From assembly GCA_044868295.1 (NCBI GenBank), contig JBIOWF010000042.1, positions 1 through 43,721 on the forward strand: a stretch of DNA of 43,721 bases. The letters run 5' to 3'. Made by a program: the position numbers and the translations under genes. The first letter of the stretch is position 1. Every line of letters begins with the position of its first letter. The notes beneath the pieces were generated by a model, which made no database searches, was not told the origin of the DNA, and worked only from the letters and a program-made list of their open reading frames with translations. The stretch comes from JBIOWF01 sp044868295. Lineage in GTDB: Bacteria; Actinomycetota; Actinomycetes; Streptosporangiales; Streptosporangiaceae. This document shows, piece by piece, positions 1 to 7,815 of this stretch.

Positions 1-12
1 CGAAGGCGCGTC

Positions 13-2814
13 GTGAACCCGGCGGAGATCCATCAGATCGTCTTCCGATGGTCCGAGAGGCCGCTGCTCGGCGGTCCCGGTGTCGGGCCGGTCGCCACCT
101 CCCTCGACGGCCGGCAGCTGCCCGAATGGTCCAACCGCCTCCGGCACGGCGACTTCGTGCACCCCATGTGGCGAATCGACACGGATGACGCCCGTCTGCC
201 CGTGATGGGAACGCTCCGGTTCGGCGCCACGGACGCGGTGATCGTACGCGCCGTGTTCACCGAGGACGACCACGGCCGCCCGTCCAAACTGGTGCACGTC
301 CTCCTGGGCCCTCTGGAGGTCCTCCTCGATCTCCGCGCCCTGAGCCTGTGCGACTGGCCCGGATGGGCGCGGCCTGGGAACGCCCTCCCCGCGGAGCTGG
401 ACCCGGTCGACCTGAACGCCGCGAAGGAGGCGGCCGCGACCGCCCGTCACGAGCTGCGCACGGGCGCCCTCGGCCATTCACTGCTCCCGGGCGTCGCCGC
501 CGACGTTTTCAACGCGCCCACCCAGCACTACCGGCTCATCGTCCCGCCGGGCACCGCCTCCACCGATCCGGGCGAGGACGTCATACCGGAGCTGGCGTTC
601 GGGCTCATCGACGTGTTCGGCCGTGTCTCCCCTGAGCCCGTCTGGACGTTTCTCGTACGCGCCGAGCTGAAGTCGAAGCTGGCGGACGCCCGGCTCCTCA
701 TCCTCGACCAGGCACCACCTCCCTCCGCGCATCCGAGCCTGAAACGGGTGCCCCTGCATCCGGGGGCCGCCGCCACCCGCACGGGGCCCGTCTCCTCCGC
801 GATGGCCGGCGCGCTCATCGCCGCCATGGCGACGAACCAGATCGACTACCCTCCCCCGCCGCTGCGCTCCGCCCACGACTCGGCGACCTGGATCGCGGGC
901 GAGCTCCGCCGGCTGAGCGGAGTGGTCCCGCTGCTGCGGCGGGCCGCCCACGACGACCTCACGGCGAAGGACGAGAGCGATCTTCGGGACCCGGGGCCGT
1001 GGCTGGCCGAGGGATTCACGACCTGCTCGCCGGCCGAGGCGGCGGAGATCCTGGAGTTGTGGCAGCCGGTTCACGCGTTTCCGGAGGCCCGCCAGGTGCT
1101 CACACGGGTCGGGATCCGGCGGGCGCTCGACGCGGCCCAGGCCGACGCGCCGGAGAAGACGACCTTGCTGTGGGCCGTACGGGCCATGCCGCCGCCGGGG
1201 GGCGCCGTCGCGGAGGGCCTGGCGGCCATGTACCGGGAACGGCACAAGCCTGGCGCGCAGGAGGTGTCACGGGTCCTGATCTCCGCCGTCACCCTCGGGA
1301 TCGACGCGGAGGCCGACCCGACGGTCGCGTGGCTGCTCGGCGCGGTCGAGCCGTACGTGCTCCTGCACTGGGCCGTCGATCAGGTCCGGCCCGGGCGCCC
1401 GGAACGGCAGCCCGGCCTGGCCGCGGCCTGCCTCCACCAGATCAGGGAGGAGCGGATCGATCCGACCGGGCGTGACGCCTGCCGGAAGATCGTCAAGGAC
1501 GACCGCGGCATGGCCGGGACGGTGGACGCGATCACCTCCAGCACCGCCAAGAAGATCCAGCTCTACGGCAAGGTCCTCCTCGCGGCGTACGGGCGCCCGA
1601 GGTCGGCGGACGACGTCCTGGCGATCGTGGATCACCTCCGGGACACGGGAGCGGCGACGGCGGAGATCGCCTGGTCCGCGCTGGTCGAGCTGAGCCCGGA
1701 CGCGGCGCTGCGCTTCGCCGTGGTGGCCGGCGCCGTCAGGATCGGCGCCAAGCAGGTCGCCGCACGCTTCCTGCCGGATTTCTCCCTGCCGGAGCTCATC
1801 GCGGGCGCCGACCGGCACGGCTCGGACGGCGCGGTCGTCCAGACGGTCATCCCGCTGATCCAGCGACGCTTCACGGACGCCTCCGCGAAGGAGGCCGAGC
1901 TCGGCAGGGTCAGCCTGCGAAGACACGGCTACCTGGCGGACGCGGTCGCGCTCACCTACCCGGATCGCGACGAGCAGGCCGCGACCATCAGGCAGCTGCT
2001 CACGCGGGCGTACCGGGCCACGGAACTGCCCGCCGACGACGTGACCGAGCTTTGCGCCTCGGCGGCGGCCACCGAGGACGCGTTCCTGGTGGCCGTGGCC
2101 GTGCTGGCCGGCCTCGAGGGAAAGCGTGTGGCGCACCGGCAGATCGTGCGCAGGACGCTGGAAGCCCGGGGTTTCAGCGCCAACCTGATCGAAGCCGCCT
2201 GCGGCAACGCCCTGGCGGAGAGCGCGCAGACCAGAGAAACCGAGCGGATCAAAGAGACCGGGACGATCAAAGAGACCGGGCAGATCAGGGAGACCGGGCA
2301 GATCAGGGAGCTTCCCCAAACCGAGCAGACCAGGCAGCTTCGGCAGACAACGGAGCTCGGCCAGACCAGCAAGATCAGGAAGGCCAGGGACGTCGTGGAG
2401 GTCTGGGCGCGTCCGGTGTCCCGCCCCGCCCCTCCCGGCCTTGAGCTTGTGGTCCCGGCCGGGCACACCGTGAAGGAGCCGCGAGGGGATCGCGTCCCGC
2501 CAGAGGTGCGGACGGAGACCTACGACGACGGATGGCGGGAGTCCGCATTCGCGAAACATCGCTCCGCCGACTCACGGCCGAGGTTCGGCCCCAAACCCGA
2601 GCACACCCTGGTCATCGGGCTCGCGATGCTCTTGATCGGCGGAATCGCCTCAGTGTTCCTCATCCTCTCCGGATCCGGCCAGGACAAGCCCGGACCCAGA
2701 ACCAGTGAGACGGTCCGCACACCACCAATCGTGATCACCACCTTCGACCCCTTCGAGCGGCCTCCGCCGCGCGGCGAGAAGGACCAGGAGCCCCAGCAGA
2801 AAGAAGAACAGTGA
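13..2814 (+). CDS. GTPase-associated-like (GAP1-type) large protein with C-terminal membrane anchor
   Basis: A 933-residue protein starting at GTG 13, with a GAAGG Shine-Dalgarno six bases upstream. The N-terminus (HQIVFRW, then a GGPGVGPVA stretch and a W..RL element within the first 45 residues) resembles the N-terminal domain of GTPase-associated proteins (GAP1-N2 type), which accompany NTPases in bacterial conflict systems; this is recognition from memory and moderate at best. The middle (about 300-740) is helical and rich in leucine and alanine, with no catalytic motif I can name. Residues about 745-790 are a polar low-complexity tract of six-residue repeats, and 864-887 form one hydrophobic segment followed by a Pro/Glu/Gln-rich tail. 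It probably sits on the membrane. Its stop overlaps the next GTG start, so it is translationally coupled to the two membrane proteins after it. The partner GTPase/ATPase would be expected upstream of this window. Confidence 0.6.
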   Translation: MNPAEIHQIVFRWSERPLLGGPGVGPVATSLDGRQLPEWSNRLRHGDFVHPMWRIDTDDARLPVMGTLRFGATDAVIVRAVFTEDDHGRPSKLVHVLLGPLEVLLDLRALSLCDWPGWARPGNALPAELDPVDLNAAKEAAATARHELRTGALGHSLLPGVAADVFNAPTQHYRLIVPPGTASTDPGEDVIPELAFGLIDVFGRVSPEPVWTFLVRAELKSKLADARLLILDQAPPPSAHPSLKRVPLHPGAAATRTGPVSSAMAGALIAAMATNQIDYPPPPLRSAHDSATWIAGELRRLSGVVPLLRRAAHDDLTAKDESDLRDPGPWLAEGFTTCSPAEAAEILELWQPVHAFPEARQVLTRVGIRRALDAAQADAPEKTTLLWAVRAMPPPGGAVAEGLAAMYRERHKPGAQEVSRVLISAVTLGIDAEADPTVAWLLGAVEPYVLLHWAVDQVRPGRPERQPGLAAACLHQIREERIDPTGRDACRKIVKDDRGMAGTVDAITSSTAKKIQLYGKVLLAAYGRPRSADDVLAIVDHLRDTGAATAEIAWSALVELSPDAALRFAVVAGAVRIGAKQVAARFLPDFSLPELIAGADRHGSDGAVVQTVIPLIQRRFTDASAKEAELGRVSLRRHGYLADAVALTYPDRDEQAATIRQLLTRAYRATELPADDVTELCASAAATEDAFLVAVAVLAGLEGKRVAHRQIVRRTLEARGFSANLIEAACGNALAESAQTRETERIKETGTIKETGQIRETGQIRELPQTEQTRQLRQTTELGQTSKIRKARDVVEVWARPVSRPAPPGLELVVPAGHTVKEPRGDRVPPEVRTETYDDGWRESAFAKHRSADSRPRFGPKPEHTLVIGLAMLLIGGIASVFLILSGSGQDKPGPRTSETVRTPPIVITTFDPFERPPPRGEKDQEPQQKEEQ
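2248..2310 (+). repeat. 18-bp in-frame tandem repeat in the GAP1-like gene
   Basis: Three and a half copies of an 18-base unit, each encoding a hexapeptide of the form I-K/R-E-T-G-x (IKETGT, IKETGQ, IRETGQ, IRELPQ). Units two and three differ by two bases. The period is a multiple of three, so the frame is kept. It encodes a charged linker between the helical body and the membrane anchor. Confidence 0.8.
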
Positions 2815-3884
2815 CGAGAGCTGAGACCACGATCGGACCAGAAACCCTGCGGGTGATCGGAGACCGGCTGGCCGAAACCGCGCAGCGGGAGTTGCAGACC
2901 TCCGGGGAAGAGCATCGCACGGGCCCACTGGCCCTCGGCATGCTGGCGGACGCCATGCGCGCCGGGGGGCTGGGCCTCGCCGGGGTGGACCTGCTCGCCG
3001 TCTATCCGCCGGAGGCGCTTCTCCCCGACCGCCGGGCGCCCGCCCTGGAATTCGCCCTCACCGCGCTGCGCATCATCCGGGACGTGTTGATCTTCGTCCC
3101 GGTCTTCCTCACCTGGCTCAAGCTCCAGGAAGCGCTCACCGCGTACGGCAAGGCGAAGTCGACCGAGTCCTTCCTGCTCGGGTGGCAGGCGGGGACCTTC
3201 GACGGCGGCCACACGACGTTCACCCCGCTCAGCGACGCCGCCATGACGGTGGCGCTGCTCGTGCTGCTGGTCATGCTGGTCGCCGCTACCGTGCACGTCT
3301 GCGAGGGCTACCTGACCGCGGCCACCTCGAACGAGCGGACCCGCGGGCAGCTCGCCCAGGACCTCGCCCTCGCCACCCTCCTGATCCCGCCGACCCCCGA
3401 GGACGCGCGCATCTCGATCCGCCAGGTCGCGGGCCTGCTCCCGGCCCTCAAGGCCGGCACCGCGGAGCTGGCCGGCTCCATCGATCGGATGTCCGACGAG
3501 ATCAGAGCCGCGCTGGAGGGCGGGCCGGGCCAGCGGATCGCCGAGGCACTCGACACGTGGGTCGAGAAGTCCGCCGCGATGGAGCACGCGCTGAACGCCA
3601 TCCAGATCCCGGCCACCACCCTGAATGAGTTCAAGGAGCTGCACGAGCAGATCAAGGATGACCAGCGGCGGCTCCAGTCGGAGCTGAACCGGCTGGTGGA
3701 TCGGATCCATTCGGTGGCCCAGAACGACCAGGACATGCTGGAAGGGCTCGCGGGCTCGTTGCAACGCTTCAACGCCGGAGTGCAGGACCTGTCGGAGGCG
3801 ACCGCGCACCTGCGGGACTTCGTGGACACGACGCGGCAGTTCGTCATGCAGATCCGCGGCGGCAACGGCCGGGCGGAGTGGTGA
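2811..3884 (+). CDS. Two-pass membrane protein with long coiled coil
   Basis: A 357-residue protein starting with GTG inside the stop of the previous gene (GTGA overlap). Two hydrophobic segments stand out, around residues 88-108 (DVLIFVPVFLTWLKL) and 145-168 (TVALLVLLVMLVAATVHV). The soluble C-terminal half from about residue 195 is heptad-rich and probably a coiled coil (LKEL, LQSELNRLVDRI and similar). No enzyme motif is visible. The topology, two membrane spans then a long coiled coil, resembles MotA/TolQ-like or scaffold proteins in membrane-linked defence modules, but the family is not certain. The seven-base overlap with the following OmpA-like gene suggests that the two proteins form a complex. 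Confidence 0.75.
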   Translation: MTRAETTIGPETLRVIGDRLAETAQRELQTSGEEHRTGPLALGMLADAMRAGGLGLAGVDLLAVYPPEALLPDRRAPALEFALTALRIIRDVLIFVPVFLTWLKLQEALTAYGKAKSTESFLLGWQAGTFDGGHTTFTPLSDAAMTVALLVLLVMLVAATVHVCEGYLTAATSNERTRGQLAQDLALATLLIPPTPEDARISIRQVAGLLPALKAGTAELAGSIDRMSDEIRAALEGGPGQRIAEALDTWVEKSAAMEHALNAIQIPATTLNEFKELHEQIKDDQRRLQSELNRLVDRIHSVAQNDQDMLEGLAGSLQRFNAGVQDLSEATAHLRDFVDTTRQFVMQIRGGNGRAEW

Positions 3885-4492
3885 GGCTCCGCCGGGACCG
3901 GATGACGGCCGCGCACCTGGCGGGCTGGCTTTTCGCCGACCTGCTCCTGGTGCTGTTCCTCGTCTCGCTGTCCGCCCAGGCGAGGTCCGACGATGACCGG
4001 AAGCGGCCGTCCCCCAGCCCGTCGCCGTCCCAGTCCGCGTCACCGTCCCCCAGCCCCACCATCACCACTCAGGCCCCCCGGCTGCTGAGCAAGCGCTACT
4101 GCGAACTGCTGGTCAGGGCGGACTTCGGGGCGATGCTCGGCACCGACTCGGCCCGGGCGGCGGAGGAGCGCCTGGTCGTCTCCCGAGTGGACGAGGTGCT
4201 CCGAGGCGACCGCCCCGGCGCCGTGGTGGGCAAGTACCGGACCGCCTGCCTCGCGCACCTGCGTGGCGGAGAACAGGCGGGCATGGTCATCGCGTACGGC
4301 GCTGCGGATCAGAGCAGGATCGGCCAGGCGACTCTGGTGGCGGAGCGGGTCAACCTGGCCGTGATCGAGGGCGACGACCGGCTCGGCGTGCGCGGCCATC
4401 CCCGCTTCCAGGGAGCCGGTGACCTGGCCGAGTGGACCGGCCGGGAAGGCGCCGACAAGGTCAAGATGATCGTCTTCTTCTACGAATCCTGA
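3878..4492 (+). CDS. Membrane-anchored OmpA/MotB-like protein
   Basis: A 204-residue protein starting at GTG 3878, seven bases inside the previous gene. Residues 10-30 form a single hydrophobic span with the GWLFADLLLVLFLVS pattern typical of MotB/ZorB-like anchors, followed by a Ser/Pro linker (about 40-60, SPSPSPSQSASPSPSP). The C-terminal region (about 120-204) contains VIAYGAAD followed by ATLVAERVN, which is reminiscent of the OmpA-like peptidoglycan-binding pattern (GHTD followed by N..LS..RA), although the classical residues are not all present. It is probably a cell-wall-contacting partner of the preceding two-pass protein, giving a MotAB- or Zorya-like membrane pair next to a GTPase-associated protein. 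The defence role is inference. Confidence 0.65.
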   Translation: MVRLRRDRMTAAHLAGWLFADLLLVLFLVSLSAQARSDDDRKRPSPSPSPSQSASPSPSPTITTQAPRLLSKRYCELLVRADFGAMLGTDSARAAEERLVVSRVDEVLRGDRPGAVVGKYRTACLAHLRGGEQAGMVIAYGAADQSRIGQATLVAERVNLAVIEGDDRLGVRGHPRFQGAGDLAEWTGREGADKVKMIVFFYES

Positions 4493-4533
4493 CCTGTCGA
4501 TTCTCCCCCTTGAGATCTCAGCCCCTGAGCCCT

Positions 4534-4564
4534 TTGTTCGGGTAATTGACTGTGACCCGAACAA
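4534..4564. terminator. Perfect 10-bp inverted repeat, probable terminator of the upstream operon
   Basis: TTGTTCGGGT (4534-4543) is matched exactly by ACCCGAACAA (4555-4564) across an 11-base loop, 41 bases after the stop of the OmpA-like gene. There is no T tract, which is common for actinobacterial terminators. It could instead be an operator. Confidence 0.5.
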
Positions 4565-4617
4565 CACCACTACGGCGCCCGCGTGGTTCGCCTTTACTCA
4601 TGAGACTACCTCGAGTT

Positions 4618-4631
4618 GTGACACCGGTCAC
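4618..4631. promoter_or_regulatory. GTGAC-ACCG-GTCAC inverted repeat
   Basis: Inverted GTGAC/GTCAC arms separated by four bases. Flanking GTT at 4615-4617 and AAC at 4635-4637 extend the symmetry imperfectly. It shares the TGACACCG core with two sites further downstream, so it is a candidate operator for a regulator not encoded in this window. Confidence 0.4.
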
Positions 4632-4689
4632 ACCAACTGCGAAGGTTTTGCAGTTGTGAGCGACCCACGGGCCGGAATCGCAGCCGTTA

Positions 4690-4707
4690 TACGTAATGAA
4701 GTACGTA
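4690..4707. promoter_or_regulatory. Paired TACGTA palindromes
   Basis: Two identical self-complementary hexamers TACGTA (4690-4695 and 4702-4707), spaced six bases apart, lie in an unusually AT-rich stretch. The 12-base centre spacing is close to one helical turn, as expected for a dimeric or tandem DNA-binding protein. Function unknown. Confidence 0.35.
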
Positions 4708-4853
4708 GTTTTACTGATGCCTTTGCGGTCAAGGGGACCATAACTTCCTGTCATGGCCGAATCCAAGTTCGTCCTGCAGGTTCGGGGAAAAATGGCGTGT
4801 GGACAACGCTCACGCAGTCCGGGGAACGACTGGGGGATTCTGAGCGGACGAGC

Positions 4854-4879
4854 GTGTCACCTATGGCCACAGGTGACAC
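4854..4879. promoter_or_regulatory. Perfect 9-bp inverted repeat upstream of the first cluster gene
   Basis: GTGTCACCT (4854-4862) and its exact reverse complement AGGTGACAC (4871-4879) flank an 8-base spacer, 73 bases before the preferred TTG start at 4953. The arms carry the same GTGAC core as the 4618-4631 site. It is a plausible operator or leader hairpin for the whole cluster. Confidence 0.5.
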
Positions 4880-4952
4880 CGACTGGGGATGGGCCTCGCG
4901 ACCCTCCATTGACACCGGTTCCGGGAATTCGGGGTCGAGCCAAGGATCATCA

Positions 4953-6557
4953 TTGTCGACAAAGGGTCTGAACGGTCTCTACGAGAATCTGGCGAAACAC
5001 GATAACTGCCGGATGAGATTTCTATCCATTGACGGACATCTAGTCACCAAGACCTTCCCGGAAGTCCACGACGACGTGGTCCGGCTCATGTCGGAGCTGT
5101 GCGACCGCGGCATCCAGACCGGGGATCTCGTGGGGCTCGCGGGGCCGAACTCGTACGAGTGGGTCGTCGCGGACCTCGCCCTGCTGGGGTTGAGGTGTGT
5201 ATCCGTCGCACTGCCGCTGGAGGGGCAGACGGTTCCGGCGACCGTCGGGGAACTCGCCGAGAAGTACCGGCTCTCGGCCGTGCTCCTCACCAAGGCACTG
5301 CCGGCCGGGTCCGAACTCCCTGATGGTGTGGCACTGTTGGAGGAACGACCGCTCAAGTTCGACAAGAGAATTCATGCGGACGGCGGTCACGCACCGCTGC
5401 CCGATGATGTCTTCTCCATCGCCTTCTCGTCCGGGACATCGGGGAGCAAGAAGGGCCTGCTGATGTCCAAGAAGGGTGTCGAAAACACCATCCGGACCTC
5501 GGCAGAGGCGTGGGAAATCAGCAGCGAGGACAATCTGCTGATTGTCATGCCGTTCTCCAACTTTCAACAGCGCTATTTAATGTACCTGGCCGTCCGGCAC
5601 GGTGTGGACGCTACGGTCGTGGCACCGGAGCGAATGTTCCAGAAGCTCAGGGAATTCGAACCGACGATCATCCTTGGTCCCCCTTCCTTCTTCGAGGTCG
5701 CGTACAACCGAGCCTGTTCCGGCAGCATTCGCGACAGGTTGCCGTACTTCCTTGCGGCCGCCCTTCACGGCATCGCACCGGGGCGTCTCAGCCGCCCCCT
5801 ACGAGTGCGGCTGGGCGAAAAGTGGATGGGCATGTACGGGGCACGTGTGCGCCTCATGCTCACCGGTTCCGCACCGGTTCCGCCGAGGACCGTACGGCTC
5901 TTCCAGCAGCTCGGTGCGCCCCTCCACGAGGTGTACGGGAGTACGGAGATCGGCTGGATCTGTTTCAACCTGCCAGAGCGCCACAGAATCGCGAGCGCGG
6001 GCCGTCCGGTCGACCGGATCAGCGTTGAGATCGCCGACGACGGAGAAGTCATCGTCCGCACCGAGCATCCTCAGTGCCTCGGCTACATCTTCGAGGGGGA
6101 GGAGACCCAGGAGTCGGTGTTCCTGCCCGAGGGTGCGGTCGCCACGGGCGATCTCGGCAGATTCGACCGGGCGGGCTTCCTGAGGCTGGTGGGGCGGAAG
6201 AAGAACGTCATCGTCACGCGGAGTGGGGTCAAGATCAATCCCGAGGAGCTCGAAATGGCGGTGGAGAAGGGCTGCCGGGTCACCAAGGCGATGGTCGCGT
6301 CTCCTGGCGAGGAGGGGCTGCTGACCTGTGTCGTCTGGCTGGACGACTGGCAGTCCGCCGAGCGGACGGCCGAGGTGGAGTCGTTCGTCGGCGAGACCAA
6401 CAGAAAGCGGGGAACCGCACACAGGATTTCCGAAGTCGTCTTCAGGCCGGATGCCGAACTGACCGTCGAGAGCGGCCTGTTGACGAGGAACTTCAAGGTC
6501 GACAGAGGCGCGGTCATGCAAAAGATCTTTGATGAGAGCACCCGGGGGGGACGATGA
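4953..6557 (+). CDS. Stand-alone adenylating enzyme (acyl-CoA/acyl-ACP synthetase family)
   Basis: ANL-superfamily enzyme that should activate a carboxylic acid as the acyl-AMP and load it on a carrier protein, most simply the ACP encoded by the next gene. From the preferred TTG start (AAGGA at 4942-4946, six-base gap) it has 534 residues. Visible motifs are the phosphate-binding loop SSGTSGSKKG (about 159-168), YGSTE (about 328), TGDLG and GRKKNVIVTRSG in the hinge region, and the C-terminal catalytic lysine in NFKVDRG (K515). The A4-like stretch PFSNFQQRY lacks the aspartate that binds the alpha-amine in amino-acid-activating domains, so a fatty or other non-amino acid is more likely. Codon 209 is a rare TTA (5577-5579), which could make the cluster bldA-dependent. 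The alternative starts GTG 4656 and ATG 4863 only add sequence outside the fold. Its stop overlaps the ACP start. Confidence 0.88.
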   Translation: MSTKGLNGLYENLAKHDNCRMRFLSIDGHLVTKTFPEVHDDVVRLMSELCDRGIQTGDLVGLAGPNSYEWVVADLALLGLRCVSVALPLEGQTVPATVGELAEKYRLSAVLLTKALPAGSELPDGVALLEERPLKFDKRIHADGGHAPLPDDVFSIAFSSGTSGSKKGLLMSKKGVENTIRTSAEAWEISSEDNLLIVMPFSNFQQRYLMYLAVRHGVDATVVAPERMFQKLREFEPTIILGPPSFFEVAYNRACSGSIRDRLPYFLAAALHGIAPGRLSRPLRVRLGEKWMGMYGARVRLMLTGSAPVPPRTVRLFQQLGAPLHEVYGSTEIGWICFNLPERHRIASAGRPVDRISVEIADDGEVIVRTEHPQCLGYIFEGEETQESVFLPEGAVATGDLGRFDRAGFLRLVGRKKNVIVTRSGVKINPEELEMAVEKGCRVTKAMVASPGEEGLLTCVVWLDDWQSAERTAEVESFVGETNRKRGTAHRISEVVFRPDAELTVESGLLTRNFKVDRGAVMQKIFDESTRGGR

Positions 6558-6805
6558 ACACAGGCCATGTGAGCGATGACGAGATCTGCCGGCTCATCGC
6601 GAGTGTGATTCCCAAGCGGGCGGCCAAGCGGGGTGTCACCCCCGAAATGAGTCTGCGTGGCGATCTGGGCATCGATTCACTCGGACTCATGAGCATCGTC
6701 TTCGTCCTGGAGGAGAAGGCCGGAATCGATGCGTTCGGCAGGGTGCAGGAGTTCATCCGTGCCGAGTTCGTCTCCGACCTCATCAAGACAGCACGGCAGA
6801 GCTGA
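6554..6805 (+). CDS. Acyl carrier protein
   Basis: An 83-residue carrier protein with ATG inside the stop of the adenylation gene (ATGA) and a GGGGGGA Shine-Dalgarno. The motif LGIDSLGLMS places the phosphopantetheine-bearing serine at residue 42, and the helical pattern around it is that of the PKS/fatty-acid ACP family. Tight coupling to the adenylating enzyme implies that this is its acceptor. The tethered acyl group is the natural substrate for the halogenase homologue encoded downstream, since SyrB2-type enzymes act on carrier-bound chains. No phosphopantetheinyl transferase is encoded in the window, so activation must come from elsewhere. Confidence 0.9.
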   Translation: MNTGHVSDDEICRLIASVIPKRAAKRGVTPEMSLRGDLGIDSLGLMSIVFVLEEKAGIDAFGRVQEFIRAEFVSDLIKTARQS

Positions 6806-6816
6806 GAGGCCGACCC

Positions 6817-7764
6817 ATGAGCGACAAGCCTGTGATCATCGACTTCCACAGTCACATCGCCTCCGAGATGTGTTTTCCGAAGTCGTTTCAGGACGGCGTG
6901 GTCGACAACATGACGGTGGCACTCGAGAGTCGTGGTGTTCCCGTGACCCGAGAAAAGGTCGCCCGCATGCATACCGGTACGCTCACGGACCCATTCTGTG
7001 ACGAACTGGTGAAGCAGATGGACGAGGCCGGGATATCGGAGTCCGTTCTCCTGCTGCCGGACTTCACTTATGCGCTCAAGGACAGCACGCACACCATCGA
7101 GGAGCTCATCGACCACCATAAGGCGGTCGTGGAACGCCATCCAGGTCGCTTCCGGGTGCTGGTGGGCGTCGACCCGCGATGGGGCGCGGACGGTCTGGCC
7201 CTGTTCGAGCGAGCCATCGTCGAGTACGGATTCGACGGGATGAAGCTGTACCCGCCGTGCGGCTACCGGCTGTCGGACACCATTCTCTATCCCTACTACG
7301 AGATCTGCGCTCAGTACTCGTTGCCCGTACTGTCGCACATCGGAGCCACCTCGCCCGCGCTCGACTTCGAGATCGCCCAGCCCATTTTCGTCGACAAGGC
7401 CGCCAGAGATTTCCCGGGAATCGACTTCGTGTTGGCGCACGGAAGCGTTCACTATCCGGATGAGGTGGCCATGTTGTGCAACAACCGGCCGAACATCTAT
7501 GTGGACGTGAGCGGATACGAGGCTTTCGGGGTCATGGCCCTGAACAACCTCTTCCGCCGGGGAATCAACCATAAAATCATTTTCGGGACCGACTGGCCGG
7601 TGTTCCGGCTACAGGGCCGGCAGCTGAGCCTTGTCGAGAAGCTCGACAAGGAAGGCGCTTTCCCGGAAAGCATGTCCGAGGCGGACCGGGACCTCTTCTT
7701 TCACAAGAACGCCGCGCGGCTGCTGGGCAAGAACAAGCTCAAAGTCCCCGTCGGCCGCGGCTGA
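6817..7764 (+). CDS. Amidohydrolase-superfamily protein (amidohydrolase 2 type)
   Basis: A 315-residue metal-dependent TIM-barrel protein. It starts IIDFHSHI, whose HxH supplies the first two metal ligands, and has a late barrel strand ending FGTDWPVF with the conserved aspartate. A DPRWGADGL segment, GMKLYPP (putative bridging lysine in GMKLY) and LAHGS lie between, as in the amidohydrolase_2 family (PF04909), which includes hydrolases and ACMSD/gamma-resorcylate-type decarboxylases. The start ATG 6817 follows GAGAGG at 6804-6809. Located between an ACP gene and the halogenase, it could hydrolyse an amide or lactone precursor or decarboxylate the starter acid; the sequence alone does not decide. 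About 45 bases separate it from the halogenase gene. Confidence 0.85.
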   Translation: MSDKPVIIDFHSHIASEMCFPKSFQDGVVDNMTVALESRGVPVTREKVARMHTGTLTDPFCDELVKQMDEAGISESVLLLPDFTYALKDSTHTIEELIDHHKAVVERHPGRFRVLVGVDPRWGADGLALFERAIVEYGFDGMKLYPPCGYRLSDTILYPYYEICAQYSLPVLSHIGATSPALDFEIAQPIFVDKAARDFPGIDFVLAHGSVHYPDEVAMLCNNRPNIYVDVSGYEAFGVMALNNLFRRGINHKIIFGTDWPVFRLQGRQLSLVEKLDKEGAFPESMSEADRDLFFHKNAARLLGKNKLKVPVGRG

Positions 7765-7815
7765 TCCACGCCGTGCCCCTTACCATTCCTTGCGTTACCA
7801 GAGAGAGGCGTGAAG

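Larger units (their letters stand above)
4493..4952. promoter_or_regulatory. 460-base intergenic control region before the biosynthetic cluster
   Basis: This gap is clearly less GC-rich than its surroundings and separates the upstream three-gene operon from the cluster. An open frame from GTG 4656 runs through the second half into the adenylation gene, but its first 99 codons encode no recognisable domain and carry several inverted repeats, so it is read here as leader DNA. It contains a perfect 10-bp inverted repeat (4534-4564), GTGAC/GTCAC arms (4618-4631), paired TACGTA hexamers (4690-4707) and a perfect 9-bp inverted repeat (4854-4879). The octamer TGACACCG occurs at 4619-4626, 4874-4881 and 4910-4917. 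No confident -35/-10 pair could be assigned. Confidence 0.6.

Noticed and set aside
4909..4938. TTGACA-based sigma70 promoter upstream of the first cluster gene
   Set aside because: TTGACA at 4909-4914 has no acceptable -10 hexamer at 16-19 bases; it is better explained as one of the repeated TGACACCG boxes.
7810..7815. GTG 7810 as start of the halogenase homologue
   Set aside because: Only one base separates it from the GAGAGG site; GTG 7816 has normal spacing. The two extra residues do not matter for function.
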